Source: Lachnospiraceae bacterium
Lineage (GTDB): Bacteria; Bacillota; Clostridia; Lachnospirales; Lachnospiraceae
Reading direction: 5' to 3'
Assembly (NCBI GenBank): GCA_017442585.1
Contig: JAFRZM010000005.1
Span: 1 to 59,513, forward strand
DNA: 59,513 nt
Under the pieces are notes generated by a model. It was not told the origin of the DNA and ran no database searches. It worked only from the letters and a program-made list of their open reading frames with translations. Shown in pieces: positions 18,109 to 26,282 of the stretch (positions are counted from its first letter, which is position 1; each line of letters begins with the position of its first letter). The translations under genes were made by a program, and so were the position numbers.

Positions 18109-19551
18109 ATGGCTTACGAATTAGATCCAAATCAGACAACCGGACTTAAAGAGGAGTGCGGTGTCTTTGGAATGTACGACCTTGACGGCGGCAACGTCGC
18201 TAAATCAATCTATTACGGGCTTTTCTCACTCCAGCATCGTGGTCAGGAAAGCTGCGGTATAGCAGTATCCGATACGAACGGACCGAAGGGAAAAGTTATC
18301 ATGCATAAGGGCATGGGACTTGTAAATGAAGTCTTTGATGAAGAATCGTTTGAACCGATGAAGGGTAATATCGGTGTCGGACATGTGCGTTATTCCACAG
18401 CAGGAGCTTCAACCAGGGAAAATGCCCAGCCGTTAGTTATAAATTACGTTAAGGGTGCGCTTGGTCTTGCACATAACGGTAATTTAATCAATGCAAATGA
18501 ACTTCGTGACGAGTTATCGTATTCGGGTGCCATATTTCAGACAACGATAGACTCTGAGGTTATAGCATATGTTATAGCACGTGAGCGTTTAAATACATCT
18601 TCCGTAGAAGAGGCTGTAGGTCGTGCGTGCAGACGCCTTAAAGGTGCTTATTCGTTGGTTGTAATGAGCCCTCGCAAGCTTATAGGCGTAAGAGATCCTT
18701 TTGGTTTTAAGCCTCTTGTATTGGGAAAAAGAGATAATTCCTATATTTTTGCCTCGGAATCATGTGCACTTGATACAATCGGTGCTACGTTTATCCGTGA
18801 TGTTGAACCTGGCGAGATTGTAACTATTACACGTGACGGGGAAATCCATTCCGATAAGTCAATGTGTCTTCCGAAAGAACAGGAAGGACGCTGTATATTT
18901 GAATATATTTATTTCGCAAGACAGGATTCTTATATCGACGGTATAAGCGTATATGAATCTCGTGTTAAAGCGGGAAGATTCCTTGCAAAGGATGATCCTG
19001 TAGATGCGGATCTTGTAGTAGGTGTTCCGGAATCAGGTAACGCCGCTGCATACGGATATTCTTTAGAATCGGGAATTCCTTACGGAGTAGCATTCGTTAA
19101 GAATACGTACGTCGGACGTACATTTATTAAGCCAAAGCAAAGTAGCCGTGAGTCTGCGGTACGCGTAAAGCTTAATCCTTTGGTATCTAATATCAAGGGT
19201 AAGAGAATCATCATGATTGATGACTCTATCGTACGTGGTACGACATCTGATCAGATTGTAAGTATGCTTAAAAAAGCAGGTGCTAAGGAAGTACATGTAA
19301 AGATTTCATCACCGCCATTCCTTTGGCCTTGTTACTTCGGAACGGATATTCCGGACAGAAATCAGCTTATAGCATATAACAGAAGTGTGGAAGAAATCCG
19401 CCAGATTATCGGTGCGGACAGCCTTTCATACTTACGTACAAACCGTCTTCGCGAGCTTGTGGATGGTAAGGCTATTTGTCACGGTTGCTTTACGGGTATG
19501 TATCCGCTTGAACCACCGACAGATGATATAAGAGGCGAGTACGAGAGATGA
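18109..19551 (+). CDS. purF: Amidophosphoribosyltransferase
   Basis: This 480-residue enzyme makes 5-phosphoribosylamine from PRPP and glutamine, the first step of de novo purine synthesis. An N-terminal propeptide of 16 residues precedes the Ntn nucleophile Cys17 in 'EECGVFG'. The glutaminase domain has 'HVRYSTAG' and 'HNGNLIN'. The C-terminal PRTase domain has 'VVGVPESG' and the PRPP loop 'IIMIDDSIVRGTTSDQ'. C-terminal cysteines suggest the Bacillus-type iron-sulfur or propeptide-processed class. Its stop overlaps the EamA gene start (ATGA). Confidence 0.97.
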   Translation: MAYELDPNQTTGLKEECGVFGMYDLDGGNVAKSIYYGLFSLQHRGQESCGIAVSDTNGPKGKVIMHKGMGLVNEVFDEESFEPMKGNIGVGHVRYSTAGASTRENAQPLVINYVKGALGLAHNGNLINANELRDELSYSGAIFQTTIDSEVIAYVIARERLNTSSVEEAVGRACRRLKGAYSLVVMSPRKLIGVRDPFGFKPLVLGKRDNSYIFASESCALDTIGATFIRDVEPGEIVTITRDGEIHSDKSMCLPKEQEGRCIFEYIYFARQDSYIDGISVYESRVKAGRFLAKDDPVDADLVVGVPESGNAAAYGYSLESGIPYGVAFVKNTYVGRTFIKPKQSSRESAVRVKLNPLVSNIKGKRIIMIDDSIVRGTTSDQIVSMLKKAGAKEVHVKISSPPFLWPCYFGTDIPDRNQLIAYNRSVEEIRQIIGADSLSYLRTNRLRELVDGKAICHGCFTGMYPLEPPTDDIRGEYER

Positions 19552-20432
19552 TTTATCTTTTTTTAGCAATTATATCGAGCGTATCGATATCCGTTATACT
19601 TCGTGTATTTGATAAGAAAATTGAGAATAATATGATCCTTTTTGCCGGAAACTACGTCGTATGTACGGTGTTTTCGGCAATTTTCGGGTTGTCTGAAAAT
19701 GTGTTTACGCCGATTGAAGGAACGACTACTGCAGCAATAATCGGTCTTATAAGCGGAGTGTTCTATCTTATGGGATTCGTGCTTTTGCAGGTCAATATCC
19801 GAAGAAACGGTATAATGCTTGCAGGGTTATTCATGCGTCTTGGCGTACTTGTGCCGCTTTTAATGGCGATAGTGTTCTTTAAGGAGCGCCCTCAAGTAGT
19901 CGAGATTATAGGTATTATTACTGCGATAGCAGCTATATTTGTCATAAATCTTGAGAAGAAAGCGGATGGGGATAGTAGTGTAGAAAATACGGAAGTTACA
20001 GCCGGTCCAAAGTCTAAGGCGATATATTTGTTATTGCTTTTACTTATTACAGGAGGCCTTACGGATTCGTTCGCAAATATCCATGACAAAATGGGTAACC
20101 GTGCGTGCTCCGACCAGTATCTACTTATAACTTTCTCAGTGGCACTTCTTTCAAGTATTGTTATGGCATTTGTAAAGAAGCAGTCATTTAGGCTTACGGA
20201 TTTTACGATAGGTATGTTTGTGGGATTTCCGAATTACTTTTGCTCAAGATTTTTGCTTTTGTCGCTTAGCAAGCTTAAAGCAATAGTTGTGTACCCTGTA
20301 TACAATATCGCGACGATACTTTTAATATCCTTATGCGGAATAATAGTATTTAGGGAAAAGCTTACAAGAAACAGACTTATCGGTATAATAATGGTTCTTG
20401 CGGCATTGGTGCTTCTTAATATTAAGATATAA
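19548..20432 (+). CDS. EamA-family (DMT superfamily) membrane transporter
   Basis: This 294-residue protein has about ten hydrophobic segments arranged as two EamA repeats, the second ending in 'FREKLTRNRLIGIIMVLAALVLLNI', with the equivalent 'FFKERPQVVEIIGIITAIAAIFVI' in the first repeat. Such proteins export or import small metabolites; the substrate cannot be told. It is translationally coupled to purF through a 4-base overlap. Confidence 0.85.
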   Translation: MIYLFLAIISSVSISVILRVFDKKIENNMILFAGNYVVCTVFSAIFGLSENVFTPIEGTTTAAIIGLISGVFYLMGFVLLQVNIRRNGIMLAGLFMRLGVLVPLLMAIVFFKERPQVVEIIGIITAIAAIFVINLEKKADGDSSVENTEVTAGPKSKAIYLLLLLLITGGLTDSFANIHDKMGNRACSDQYLLITFSVALLSSIVMAFVKKQSFRLTDFTIGMFVGFPNYFCSRFLLLSLSKLKAIVVYPVYNIATILLISLCGIIVFREKLTRNRLIGIIMVLAALVLLNIKI

Positions 20433-20446
20433 AGAGTAAGGTTTGG

Positions 20447-21325
20447 ATGGCGAGATTACTTAACGATTATTTAGTTGAAAAGTTTGGCTGTAAAGTATAT
20501 AAGATTGCGCTTTCGGGCGGTTTTACCTGTCCAAATAGGGATGGCACATTAGGTAAAAGCGGCTGTATTTTCTGTTCTGAAGGCGGAAGTGGTGAATTTG
20601 CGGAAGATTCTGCACTTTCTATAACAGAACAGATTGAACTCGGTAAGGAACGAATTTCATCTAAGATAAAGACAGGGAAGTATATAGCATATTTTCAAAG
20701 CTTTACGGGTACGTATGCGCCGATAGAACGACTTACGAAACTATATAAAGAAGCGATAGAGCATCCTAATGTAGTGGCGCTATCGATTGCGACAAGGCCG
20801 GATTGTTTACCGAGTGAAGTTGTCGAGCTTTTATCTAAACTAAATCGAATAAAGCCTGTATGGGTGGAACTGGGCCTTCAGACAATACATGAAAGAACGG
20901 CGGAGTATATAAGACGCGGATATCAGGTAGATGTATATGATACTGCGGTTAAAACATTAAAGGAACACGGGATAGAAGTAATAACCCATGTAATACTAGG
21001 GCTTCCGGGAGAAACCAAAGAAGATATGCTTTCGACAGTGAGGCATGTATGCGACATGGAGAGCAATGGTATAAAATTGCAGCTCTTACATGTATTAAAG
21101 AATACAGCTCTTGCAAAGGAATACGAAGCGGGTAAAGTAAAGATCTTATCGGAAGATGAATATATTGATATTCTAAGGGATTGCGTCAGAATAATTCCTG
21201 ACAGTGTGGTAATACACCGCCTAACGGGTGACGGCGATAAGAAAATCTTAATTGCACCAATGTGGAGCGCAGATAAGAAGCACGTATTAAACAGAATTAA
21301 AAAAGAAGTATTAGAGAATAAATAG
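20447..21325 (+). CDS. Radical SAM protein of the YhcC/TIGR01212 family
   Basis: A 292-residue radical SAM enzyme of unknown reaction. The cluster cysteines lie in 'GFTCPNRDGTLGKSGCIFC', the spacing of the YhcC group. 'YFQSFTGTYAP', 'SIATRPDCLP' and 'WVELGLQTIHE' follow in the order expected for the family, and 'THVILGLPGE' marks the late barrel. The gene begins 14 bases after the transporter stop and is followed 12 bases later by the 5'-nucleotidase. Confidence 0.88.
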   Translation: MARLLNDYLVEKFGCKVYKIALSGGFTCPNRDGTLGKSGCIFCSEGGSGEFAEDSALSITEQIELGKERISSKIKTGKYIAYFQSFTGTYAPIERLTKLYKEAIEHPNVVALSIATRPDCLPSEVVELLSKLNRIKPVWVELGLQTIHERTAEYIRRGYQVDVYDTAVKTLKEHGIEVITHVILGLPGETKEDMLSTVRHVCDMESNGIKLQLLHVLKNTALAKEYEAGKVKILSEDEYIDILRDCVRIIPDSVVIHRLTGDGDKKILIAPMWSADKKHVLNRIKKEVLENK

Positions 21326-21337
21326 GGGAGAGAGAAA

Positions 21338-22807
21338 ATGAAGAATACCAAAAAACTTACGCTTTTGCATTCAAATGACATGCACGGTGACTTTTTGGAG
21401 GAGAATGTAGACAGTTCTCTTGTCGGTGGTGTGTCACTTTTATCAGGTTATATCAATAAGGTGAGAAGTGAAGAAGAAAACGTATTATATGCTATAGCGG
21501 GAGATATGTTCAGGGGTTCTGTCATAGATTCCGAGTTTCAGGGAATCTCGACGATACAGATAATGAATATGCTTTCACCTGATGTTGTAACTCTCGGTAA
21601 TCATGAGGTGGACTATGGTGTTGCACATTTATTATTCCTTGAAAAATGTGCGAACTTCCCGATTGTAAATGCGAATCTTCATATACAGACGAATAATGCG
21701 AGACTTTTTAAGCCGTGTCATATAGTGGAAATCGACGGGATGAAGATACTTTTTATCGGTATCCTTACGGAATCCGTGCTTACACAGTGCAAGAAAGACG
21801 GACTTATAGGAACTTTCGTCGATGTTGCGGATGCTGCGGAAGAAGTCGGAAGAATTTGCAATAACTACAATAAGATAGATATTGATTTTACCGTATTGCT
21901 TACACATATCGGTTTCGAAGAGGATAAAAAGCTTGCCGAAATGCTTAATCCTGCCTGGGGCGTAGATGTTATAATCGGAGGTCATTCTCATACATTCTTA
22001 GAGGAACCTGCGGTTGTTAACGGTATTCCGATTGTTCAGGCGGGAACCGGTACCGATCAGATCGGACGTTTTGATATAGTGGTGGATACGGATAATAACT
22101 GTATAGACTCTTTTACCTGGAAGGCAGTTCCGATAAATGCCGATACATGTCCGAGAGACCCGTCGATAGAAGATGTGATTACGTCCTATAAGTCGAAGAC
22201 TGATGCGAAGTATGGGCAGATCTTGACGAAATTCGTGCGTGAGCTTACACATCCGACAAGATATAGAGAAACTGAACTCGGTGATTTGTTTGCGGATATC
22301 TTAAAGGATGCGACGGGAGTAGATATATTCTTACTGGGTTCGGGTAGTATAAGAACCGAAAAGCTTGGACCTGTTGTAACCAAGGGAGATCTTTGCGAGT
22401 GCTTCCCGTATGATGACGGAGTGCATATGGTATATGCGACGGGTGCGCAGTTAAAGCATATGTTGCTTCATATGCTTCGTGACGAATCGTTTAGCGGTGA
22501 CCATTGCGAATTCTATCAGTTATCACGTGGAATGCTTGTGGAATACGATCAGAAGACACATTCACTTTTACGATTTGAATTCGAGGGCACGCCGATTGAC
22601 GAGGAAAAAGTGTATACCTTGGGAATACAGCATTACCACTTCCTTAATATCGTGGATTCATTCGATATCACGGCGGAAGAGTTAAATAAGAACCATAAGG
22701 AACGCATGGTATCGACGTCTTGTACTGAGATAATCGAAGAGGCGCTTTTGACGGGGCAGCATCAAAATGCTAAGGGTGAGGGAAGATTGTTTCTTCATCT
22801 TATATAA
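21338..22807 (+). CDS. Cytoplasmic 5'-nucleotidase / metallophosphatase (UshA-type domains)
   Basis: The 489-residue protein has an N-terminal calcineurin-like metallophosphatase ('LLHSNDMHGDF', 'GDMFRGS', 'LGNHEVDYG', 'IIGGHSHTFLEEP', all metal ligands present) and a C-terminal 5'-nucleotidase domain ('ELGDLFADILKDATGVDIFLL', 'GSIRTEKLGP'). It probably removes phosphate from nucleoside mono- or diphosphates. Unlike periplasmic or wall-bound UshA/YfkN members it lacks a signal peptide, so it should act in the cytoplasm. GGGGAGAG precedes ATG. Directly after its stop codon lies an in-frame remnant of a YccF gene. Confidence 0.9.
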   Translation: MKNTKKLTLLHSNDMHGDFLEENVDSSLVGGVSLLSGYINKVRSEEENVLYAIAGDMFRGSVIDSEFQGISTIQIMNMLSPDVVTLGNHEVDYGVAHLLFLEKCANFPIVNANLHIQTNNARLFKPCHIVEIDGMKILFIGILTESVLTQCKKDGLIGTFVDVADAAEEVGRICNNYNKIDIDFTVLLTHIGFEEDKKLAEMLNPAWGVDVIIGGHSHTFLEEPAVVNGIPIVQAGTGTDQIGRFDIVVDTDNNCIDSFTWKAVPINADTCPRDPSIEDVITSYKSKTDAKYGQILTKFVRELTHPTRYRETELGDLFADILKDATGVDIFLLGSGSIRTEKLGPVVTKGDLCECFPYDDGVHMVYATGAQLKHMLLHMLRDESFSGDHCEFYQLSRGMLVEYDQKTHSLLRFEFEGTPIDEEKVYTLGIQHYHFLNIVDSFDITAEELNKNHKERMVSTSCTEIIEEALLTGQHQNAKGEGRLFLHLI

Positions 22808-22978
22808 AATAGAAATGTCGTATGGTTTTTGGTATCCGGAATGGAACTTGCAATCGGCAATTTAATGATAGGTGTAATACTTTGTATCACGATTGTCGGA
22901 ATACCGTTCGGAACACAGTTTTTCAAGATTGCAAAGCTTTGCCTTGCACCATTTGGAGCAAAGGTAGAGCATATCTAA
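22808..22978 (+). pseudogene. Remnant of a YccF-domain membrane protein (second domain only)
   Basis: The frame right after the nucleotidase TAA encodes about 56 residues with the unmistakable YccF core: 'VVWFLVSGMELAIGNLMIG', 'CITIVGIPFG' and 'KIAKLCLAPFGAKVE'. Complete YccF proteins carry two such units starting with a methionine and a first copy of the 'CITIVGIP' motif. Here the first unit and a plausible start and ribosome site are missing; only an internal ATG at 22841 is available. The remnant is in the same frame as the nucleotidase, separated only by its stop, suggesting a deletion joined the two. The function of intact YccF is not established. Confidence 0.8.
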
Positions 22979-23017
22979 ATTTTAATAATAGTTTTAGGCT
23001 TTTAGGGGGAAAAGAAA

Positions 23018-23455
23018 ATGATTCATTTAGAAAACGTAACGCCGGATAATTGGCGACTTGGATTATCGGTCAGCGAAGATCAAAAAGAGTTCGTGTCCGA
23101 TAGTGCCGGAATACTGGCAAGGGCTTATGCCTATAGGGGCGATAGAAGCAAGGCTTATGTGATATATGACGATGAGACTCCGGTCGGAATGGCTATGTAT
23201 CACGACCTTGATGTCTGGCACGCATATGACTTTAGCCAGTTCTTTATAGATCAGCGTTATCAAAGAAAGGGATATGGGTTAAAGTCTGCTCAGTTAATCT
23301 TAGATGATATGAAGGCTGACGGTAAATATGACCGCGTTGTTTTGTGCTATATTGATGGCGATGACGCAGCAAAATGCCTTTATGAAAAACTCGGATTTAC
23401 ACATACAGGTGAAGAAGATGAGGATGAAATCATTATGGAGAAATTCTTAAGATAA
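23018..23455 (+). CDS. GNAT-family N-acetyltransferase
   Basis: The 145-residue protein has the GNAT acetyl-CoA fold: 'GMAMYHDL' strand, then 'FSQFFIDQRYQRKGYGLKSAQLIL' (split signature; the Q/R-x-x-G-x-G pyrophosphate loop is 'QRKGYG'), and 'AAKCLYEKLGFTHTGEEDEDEIIMEK' near the end. It is similar to spermine/spermidine-acetyltransferase-like GNATs, but the acceptor is not predictable. AGGGGGAAA precedes ATG. It ends at a bidirectional terminator facing the minus-strand genes. Confidence 0.87.
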   Translation: MIHLENVTPDNWRLGLSVSEDQKEFVSDSAGILARAYAYRGDRSKAYVIYDDETPVGMAMYHDLDVWHAYDFSQFFIDQRYQRKGYGLKSAQLILDDMKADGKYDRVVLCYIDGDDAAKCLYEKLGFTHTGEEDEDEIIMEKFLR

Positions 23456-23510
23456 GTACAAGTTTGCAACAGGCAAGACAACAAAGTGCATTTTAGGTTA
23501 TATTGAACGT

Positions 23511-23542
23511 AAAAAAGATTGGGTATAATCCCAATCTTTTTT
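23511..23542. terminator. Bidirectional terminator between convergent genes
   Basis: AAAAAAGATTGGG (23511-23523), loop TATAAT, CCCAATCTTTTTT (23530-23542). The A run and T run make it work for both the acetyltransferase (plus) and the tocopherol-cyclase-like gene (minus). Confidence 0.9.
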
Positions 23543-23570
23543 ATATACATTCAAATTTTAATATTGTATT

Positions 23571-24701
23571 TTAGCAGTATTCTCCGTATTCGCATCCAAT
23601 ATGCGTTACATCAATATCATCGATAAGCTTAGGTCCGCGCAATGTCTTCTTGTACAAACGCACGCGTCCGACACCGGTTCCGCCGTTCCAAAGCATATTG
23701 TGACGCTTTTCTCCGTCAGGCGATTCGTAGTTTACAAGAAGCATATCTTTCTTATCACACTTAACAACCGTCACCATAATAGACTTAAAATTCGACTGCT
23801 TCACATACCAATATACGAAATTCTCGCCTTCCTTGAATTTAAATACCGTACGCGGCATCATCCAAAACTTAGAGAAATTGAATTCGTATTCTTTACCCTC
23901 GTAGAAAAATCCCCCAAGGAGTTTTCTCTTTAACGGCACAAAATATACCTTCGGGCAACCGCCTCCGATATCGAATACGGAATTTGTAAGCTTTTCTCCT
24001 GTAAGACGGCTTCTCATACAGTTTGATGAAAGCCAAACCCAAGGTGAGGTAAAATCTCTGCCCCAGTTTTTATCGGCATATCCATAAGACTTATCGAAGC
24101 TCACTTCATATTCTTCGCCATTATATATAACAGTACCTTCATAGCATGTCTTCATGCCTTCAGCATGCCAGTACATTTCAAAGGCCTCTATCTTTCTAAA
24201 AAACTTGCTTGCGCCGTATCCTACGTTAAAAGGTATCTCTTTTCTAACCTTAAGATCCCATGACATTGAGCCTTCGTCAGACATATACTCGGGATGCGCT
24301 TTTGCCTCCTCACGTGAAACTTTTACAGATCCTATAAGGCGTGTCTCCGAAGCATAACAATCGTCTGCCATAACAGCATACGGAGCGTTACCCTTTACAC
24401 ACACATCATCCCAAGAGAAAAATCTATGAAGTTGTGCTTTTCCCTTGCCCCAGGAACCTGCCTTAACCATCATATATGACGGGCGCATATGCTTTTCCTT
24501 ATTCTCAGGCTTCTGGCCAAGCACCGGGTAGGACTTACTCTTTGCAGGATTGCATAAGAAATACTCGATGAAGAAAGCTTTTTCCTTACCGGTTCTCTTA
24601 TTTACACCCGTAAACGAGTGCCACCACCAGTCGTAACCCTTTCTTTTAAGGGTTCCTTTAAGCATCATTTCGTCTCTTGTAATGTCATGGATATTAAACA
24701 T
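23571..24701 (-). CDS. Tocopherol-cyclase-like family protein
   Basis: This 376-residue protein belongs, by its 'WWWHSFTGVNKRTGKEKAFFIEYFL' type opening (W/H/F-rich), 'YMMVKAGSWG', 'FNVGYGASKFFRK', 'MYWHAEGM' and 'DKNWGRDFTSPWVWLSS' motifs, to the bacterial tocopherol cyclase-like (AttH/lipocalin-like) family. The plant enzyme closes the chromanol ring of vitamin E, but the activity of clostridial members is unknown and this organism has no obvious tocopherol pathway. ATG at 24701 follows GGAAGGA; a reading from 24725 overlaps the upstream peptidase. It begins 2 bases after the peptidase stop, so the two are one operon. Confidence 0.78.
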   Translation of the reverse strand: MFNIHDITRDEMMLKGTLKRKGYDWWWHSFTGVNKRTGKEKAFFIEYFLCNPAKSKSYPVLGQKPENKEKHMRPSYMMVKAGSWGKGKAQLHRFFSWDDVCVKGNAPYAVMADDCYASETRLIGSVKVSREEAKAHPEYMSDEGSMSWDLKVRKEIPFNVGYGASKFFRKIEAFEMYWHAEGMKTCYEGTVIYNGEEYEVSFDKSYGYADKNWGRDFTSPWVWLSSNCMRSRLTGEKLTNSVFDIGGGCPKVYFVPLKRKLLGGFFYEGKEYEFNFSKFWMMPRTVFKFKEGENFVYWYVKQSNFKSIMVTVVKCDKKDMLLVNYESPDGEKRHNMLWNGGTGVGRVRLYKKTLRGPKLIDDIDVTHIGCEYGEYC

Positions 24702-24703
24702 AA

Positions 24704-25441
24704 TTAGTCCTTCCAATACATCCACATAGCCTTAATTTGAGGCAAAAGCTCTTCAATTGTCCAGTGTTTTTCACTGTTAATACGGCTATTCGGATCATTT
24801 ACTACAACCTTACCGTCTTTATCAAATCCCGTTAAAACTATAAAATGTCCCGAGTAGGTAAAATCTCCCGGCTTTACGGAACATATAAACGGTGTCTTAC
24901 TTGAAAGATTTTCTCGTATAGTGCTTTCGTCTATATATGCTGTCGTCGCATTTATACCGTTACGTTCTGCGGCATCAATCATAAGCGACCAAGATGTGCC
25001 GCTTCCCATCTTATAATACCCGTTTTTAGCGGAGTAATTTGCCATTACAAGCGGATTTATCGTGTCATCTTGATTAAGACCGCATATAACCATTGCAAGG
25101 CATGTAGGACCACATCCTGCAACACCTATATAGTTGCCGCCATAATCTCTGTAACCCCAACGCTTATCCCACTGAATAAATAAAGGGATATCATTTTCCT
25201 GCATCTCTTCGGTTACATCGATTTCGAATACTTTATCCTTGTATTTCGGATAATCTCGTACGAATTCCTTTGTTTCAGGGTACTTTTCGCCCATTTCTTT
25301 GATTGAATCCGGAACGTACGATGCGGACATATGTCCTACGGCTTTATAGCCAACAAATAATATTGTAATGAAAAAGACAAGTATTGCTACAGTCTTTCTT
25401 ACAACAGCCTGCCTCTTACGCGGCGTCATTCTTTTTTTCAT
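24704..25441 (-). CDS. Membrane-anchored C39-family (papain-like) peptidase
   Basis: The 245-residue protein has a basic N-terminus, one hydrophobic segment at about residues 17-35 ('TVAILVFFITILFVGYKAV') and an extracellular Peptidase_C39_2 domain. Active-site elements are the Gln-like 'IPLFIQWDKRWG' entry, Cys in 'VAGCGPTCLAMV', His in 'YSGHFIVLTGF' and Asp in 'VVVNDPNS'. The family cuts peptides after export or acts on surface proteins. AAGGAG precedes ATG, and the leader contains a hairpin (CGGTGC 25460-25465 with GCACCG 25479-25484). It is the first gene of a two-gene minus-strand operon. Confidence 0.85.
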   Translation of the reverse strand: MKKRMTPRKRQAVVRKTVAILVFFITILFVGYKAVGHMSASYVPDSIKEMGEKYPETKEFVRDYPKYKDKVFEIDVTEEMQENDIPLFIQWDKRWGYRDYGGNYIGVAGCGPTCLAMVICGLNQDDTINPLVMANYSAKNGYYKMGSGTSWSLMIDAAERNGINATTAYIDESTIRENLSSKTPFICSVKPGDFTYSGHFIVLTGFDKDGKVVVNDPNSRINSEKHWTIEELLPQIKAMWMYWKD

Positions 25442-25491
25442 AACTCATAACTCCTTAATCGGTGCGATTTCTCCCCGTGCACCGCACATTT

Positions 25492-25520
25492 ATTATAACA
25501 GACGTACCATACCAAGTAAA
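25492..25520 (-). promoter_or_regulatory. Promoter of the C39 peptidase operon
   Basis: Read on the minus strand, TTTACT (25520-25515) and TATAAT (25497-25492) are 17 bases apart. The leader then carries a GC-rich hairpin just before the ribosome site. Confidence 0.5.
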
Positions 25521-25566
25521 CCTGCTCAAAAGTTATAACGGATTAAAATTGATTTTGTCTTCAGCT

Positions 25567-25597
25567 TGAGGACTGCGCAATGCACAGTCCTATTTTT
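25567..25597 (+). other. Orphan terminator-like hairpin
   Basis: AGGACTGCGC, loop AAT, GCACAGTCCT (one C-A mismatch) followed by ATTTTTAT. No plus-strand gene ends here, since the upstream gene lies on the minus strand, so it is either a leftover of a lost gene or the end of an unseen small transcript. Confidence 0.4.
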
Positions 25598-25601
25598 ATA
25601 C

Positions 25602-25640
25602 TTGAAATTAAGTACGACTTGTTGTACAATGTTAAGTACA
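25602..25640 (+). promoter_or_regulatory. yefM/yoeB promoter with TGTACA-type operator
   Basis: TTGAAA (25602-25607) and TACAAT (25625-25630) are 17 bases apart. The -10 region is embedded in the palindrome TTGTACAA (25622-25629), flanked by two TTAAGTAC copies (around 25608 and 25632). YefM-YoeB autoregulation is known to use palindromes with a TGTACA core, so these are probably the operator. Confidence 0.68.
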
Positions 25641-25656
25641 ATAAGGAGGCGATGTT

Positions 25657-25902
25657 ATGTTAGCTGCTAATTATTCGACGTTAAGAAGTAACTTAAAAGA
25701 TTATTGTGATAGAGTATATGACGAGAATGAAATAGTTCTTGTTACAAGAAAAGAAGAGAAGAATGTCGTTTTGATGAGCTTGGAAAAGTATAATCAGCTC
25801 GAAAAAGAATTAAAGAACGCTAAGTATGTTGCAAAAATTGAGAGAGGATTTGCTCAGATCAAGAATGGAAGAGGTATTGTTCATGAGCTTATAGAGGAAT
25901 AG
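25657..25902 (+). CDS. yefM: YefM-family antitoxin
   Basis: This 81-residue protein has the YefM/Phd layout: the N-terminal 'YSTLRSNLKDYCDRVYDENE' DNA-binding part, 'VLVTRKEEKNVVLMSLEKYNQL' core and an acidic, helical C-terminus. AAGGAGG precedes ATG at good spacing. The operator upstream fits autoregulation. The toxin gene behind it is interrupted by a stop codon, so this antitoxin may now be an orphan with only DNA-binding activity. Confidence 0.9.
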   Translation: MLAANYSTLRSNLKDYCDRVYDENEIVLVTRKEEKNVVLMSLEKYNQLEKELKNAKYVAKIERGFAQIKNGRGIVHELIEE

Positions 25903-25906
25903 GTTA

Positions 25907-26164
25907 GTGAGAATTGTATGGTCCGAAGTGGCTTGGGATGAATACATATATTGGCAGACCCAAGACAAGAGAACGCTAAAGAAGATTAATGAACTGATTA
26001 AATCAATTGAAAGAGATGGAGTAATGGAAGGAATTGGTAAACCTGAGCCGTTAAGATACAGAGATGGGTATAGTAGGCGTATTGATTAATTCAATCGTCT
26101 GGTATATGATGTTGTTGATGGGCAGTTATATATTGTATCGTGTAAAGACCATTATGAGGAATAA
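25907..26164 (+). pseudogene. yoeB: Txe/YoeB-family toxin with internal stop codon
   Basis: Starting at GTG 25907, the reading matches YoeB from 'VWSEVAWDEYIYWQTQDKR' through 'GIGKPEPLRYRDGYSRRID' (60 residues), then meets TAA at 26087-26089. The same frame continues with 'FNRLVYDVVDGQLYIVSCKDHYEE' to a second TAA at 26162-26164, the normal C-terminus of the family. A single G-to-T change turning GAA into TAA explains it. The truncated product retains Glu47 but lacks the catalytic Arg of 'NRLVY' and His of 'KDHY', so it should be inactive as an RNase. The region around 'RYRDGYSRR' is also about two residues short compared with usual YoeB. Confidence 0.87.
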
Positions 26165-26184
26165 AGGTATTTTAAATTACCCCC

Positions 26185-26213
26185 TTGAAATCACCTTTGC
26201 TTTATGATATACT
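26185..26213 (+). promoter_or_regulatory. Promoter of secG
   Basis: TTGAAA (26185-26190) and TATACT (26208-26213) with a 17-base spacer, about 65 bases before the secG start. Confidence 0.6.
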
Positions 26214-26282
26214 TCAATAGTTGCAAACGACATTAGTATTAGCTTTAATTTATTATATACCATAGTTTGGGAGGGTTAAGTA

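Noticed and set aside
22822-23049. Open frame of 75 codons after the nucleotidase
   Set aside because: It is the wrong frame over the YccF remnant and runs into the acetyltransferase start; the YccF motifs are in another frame.
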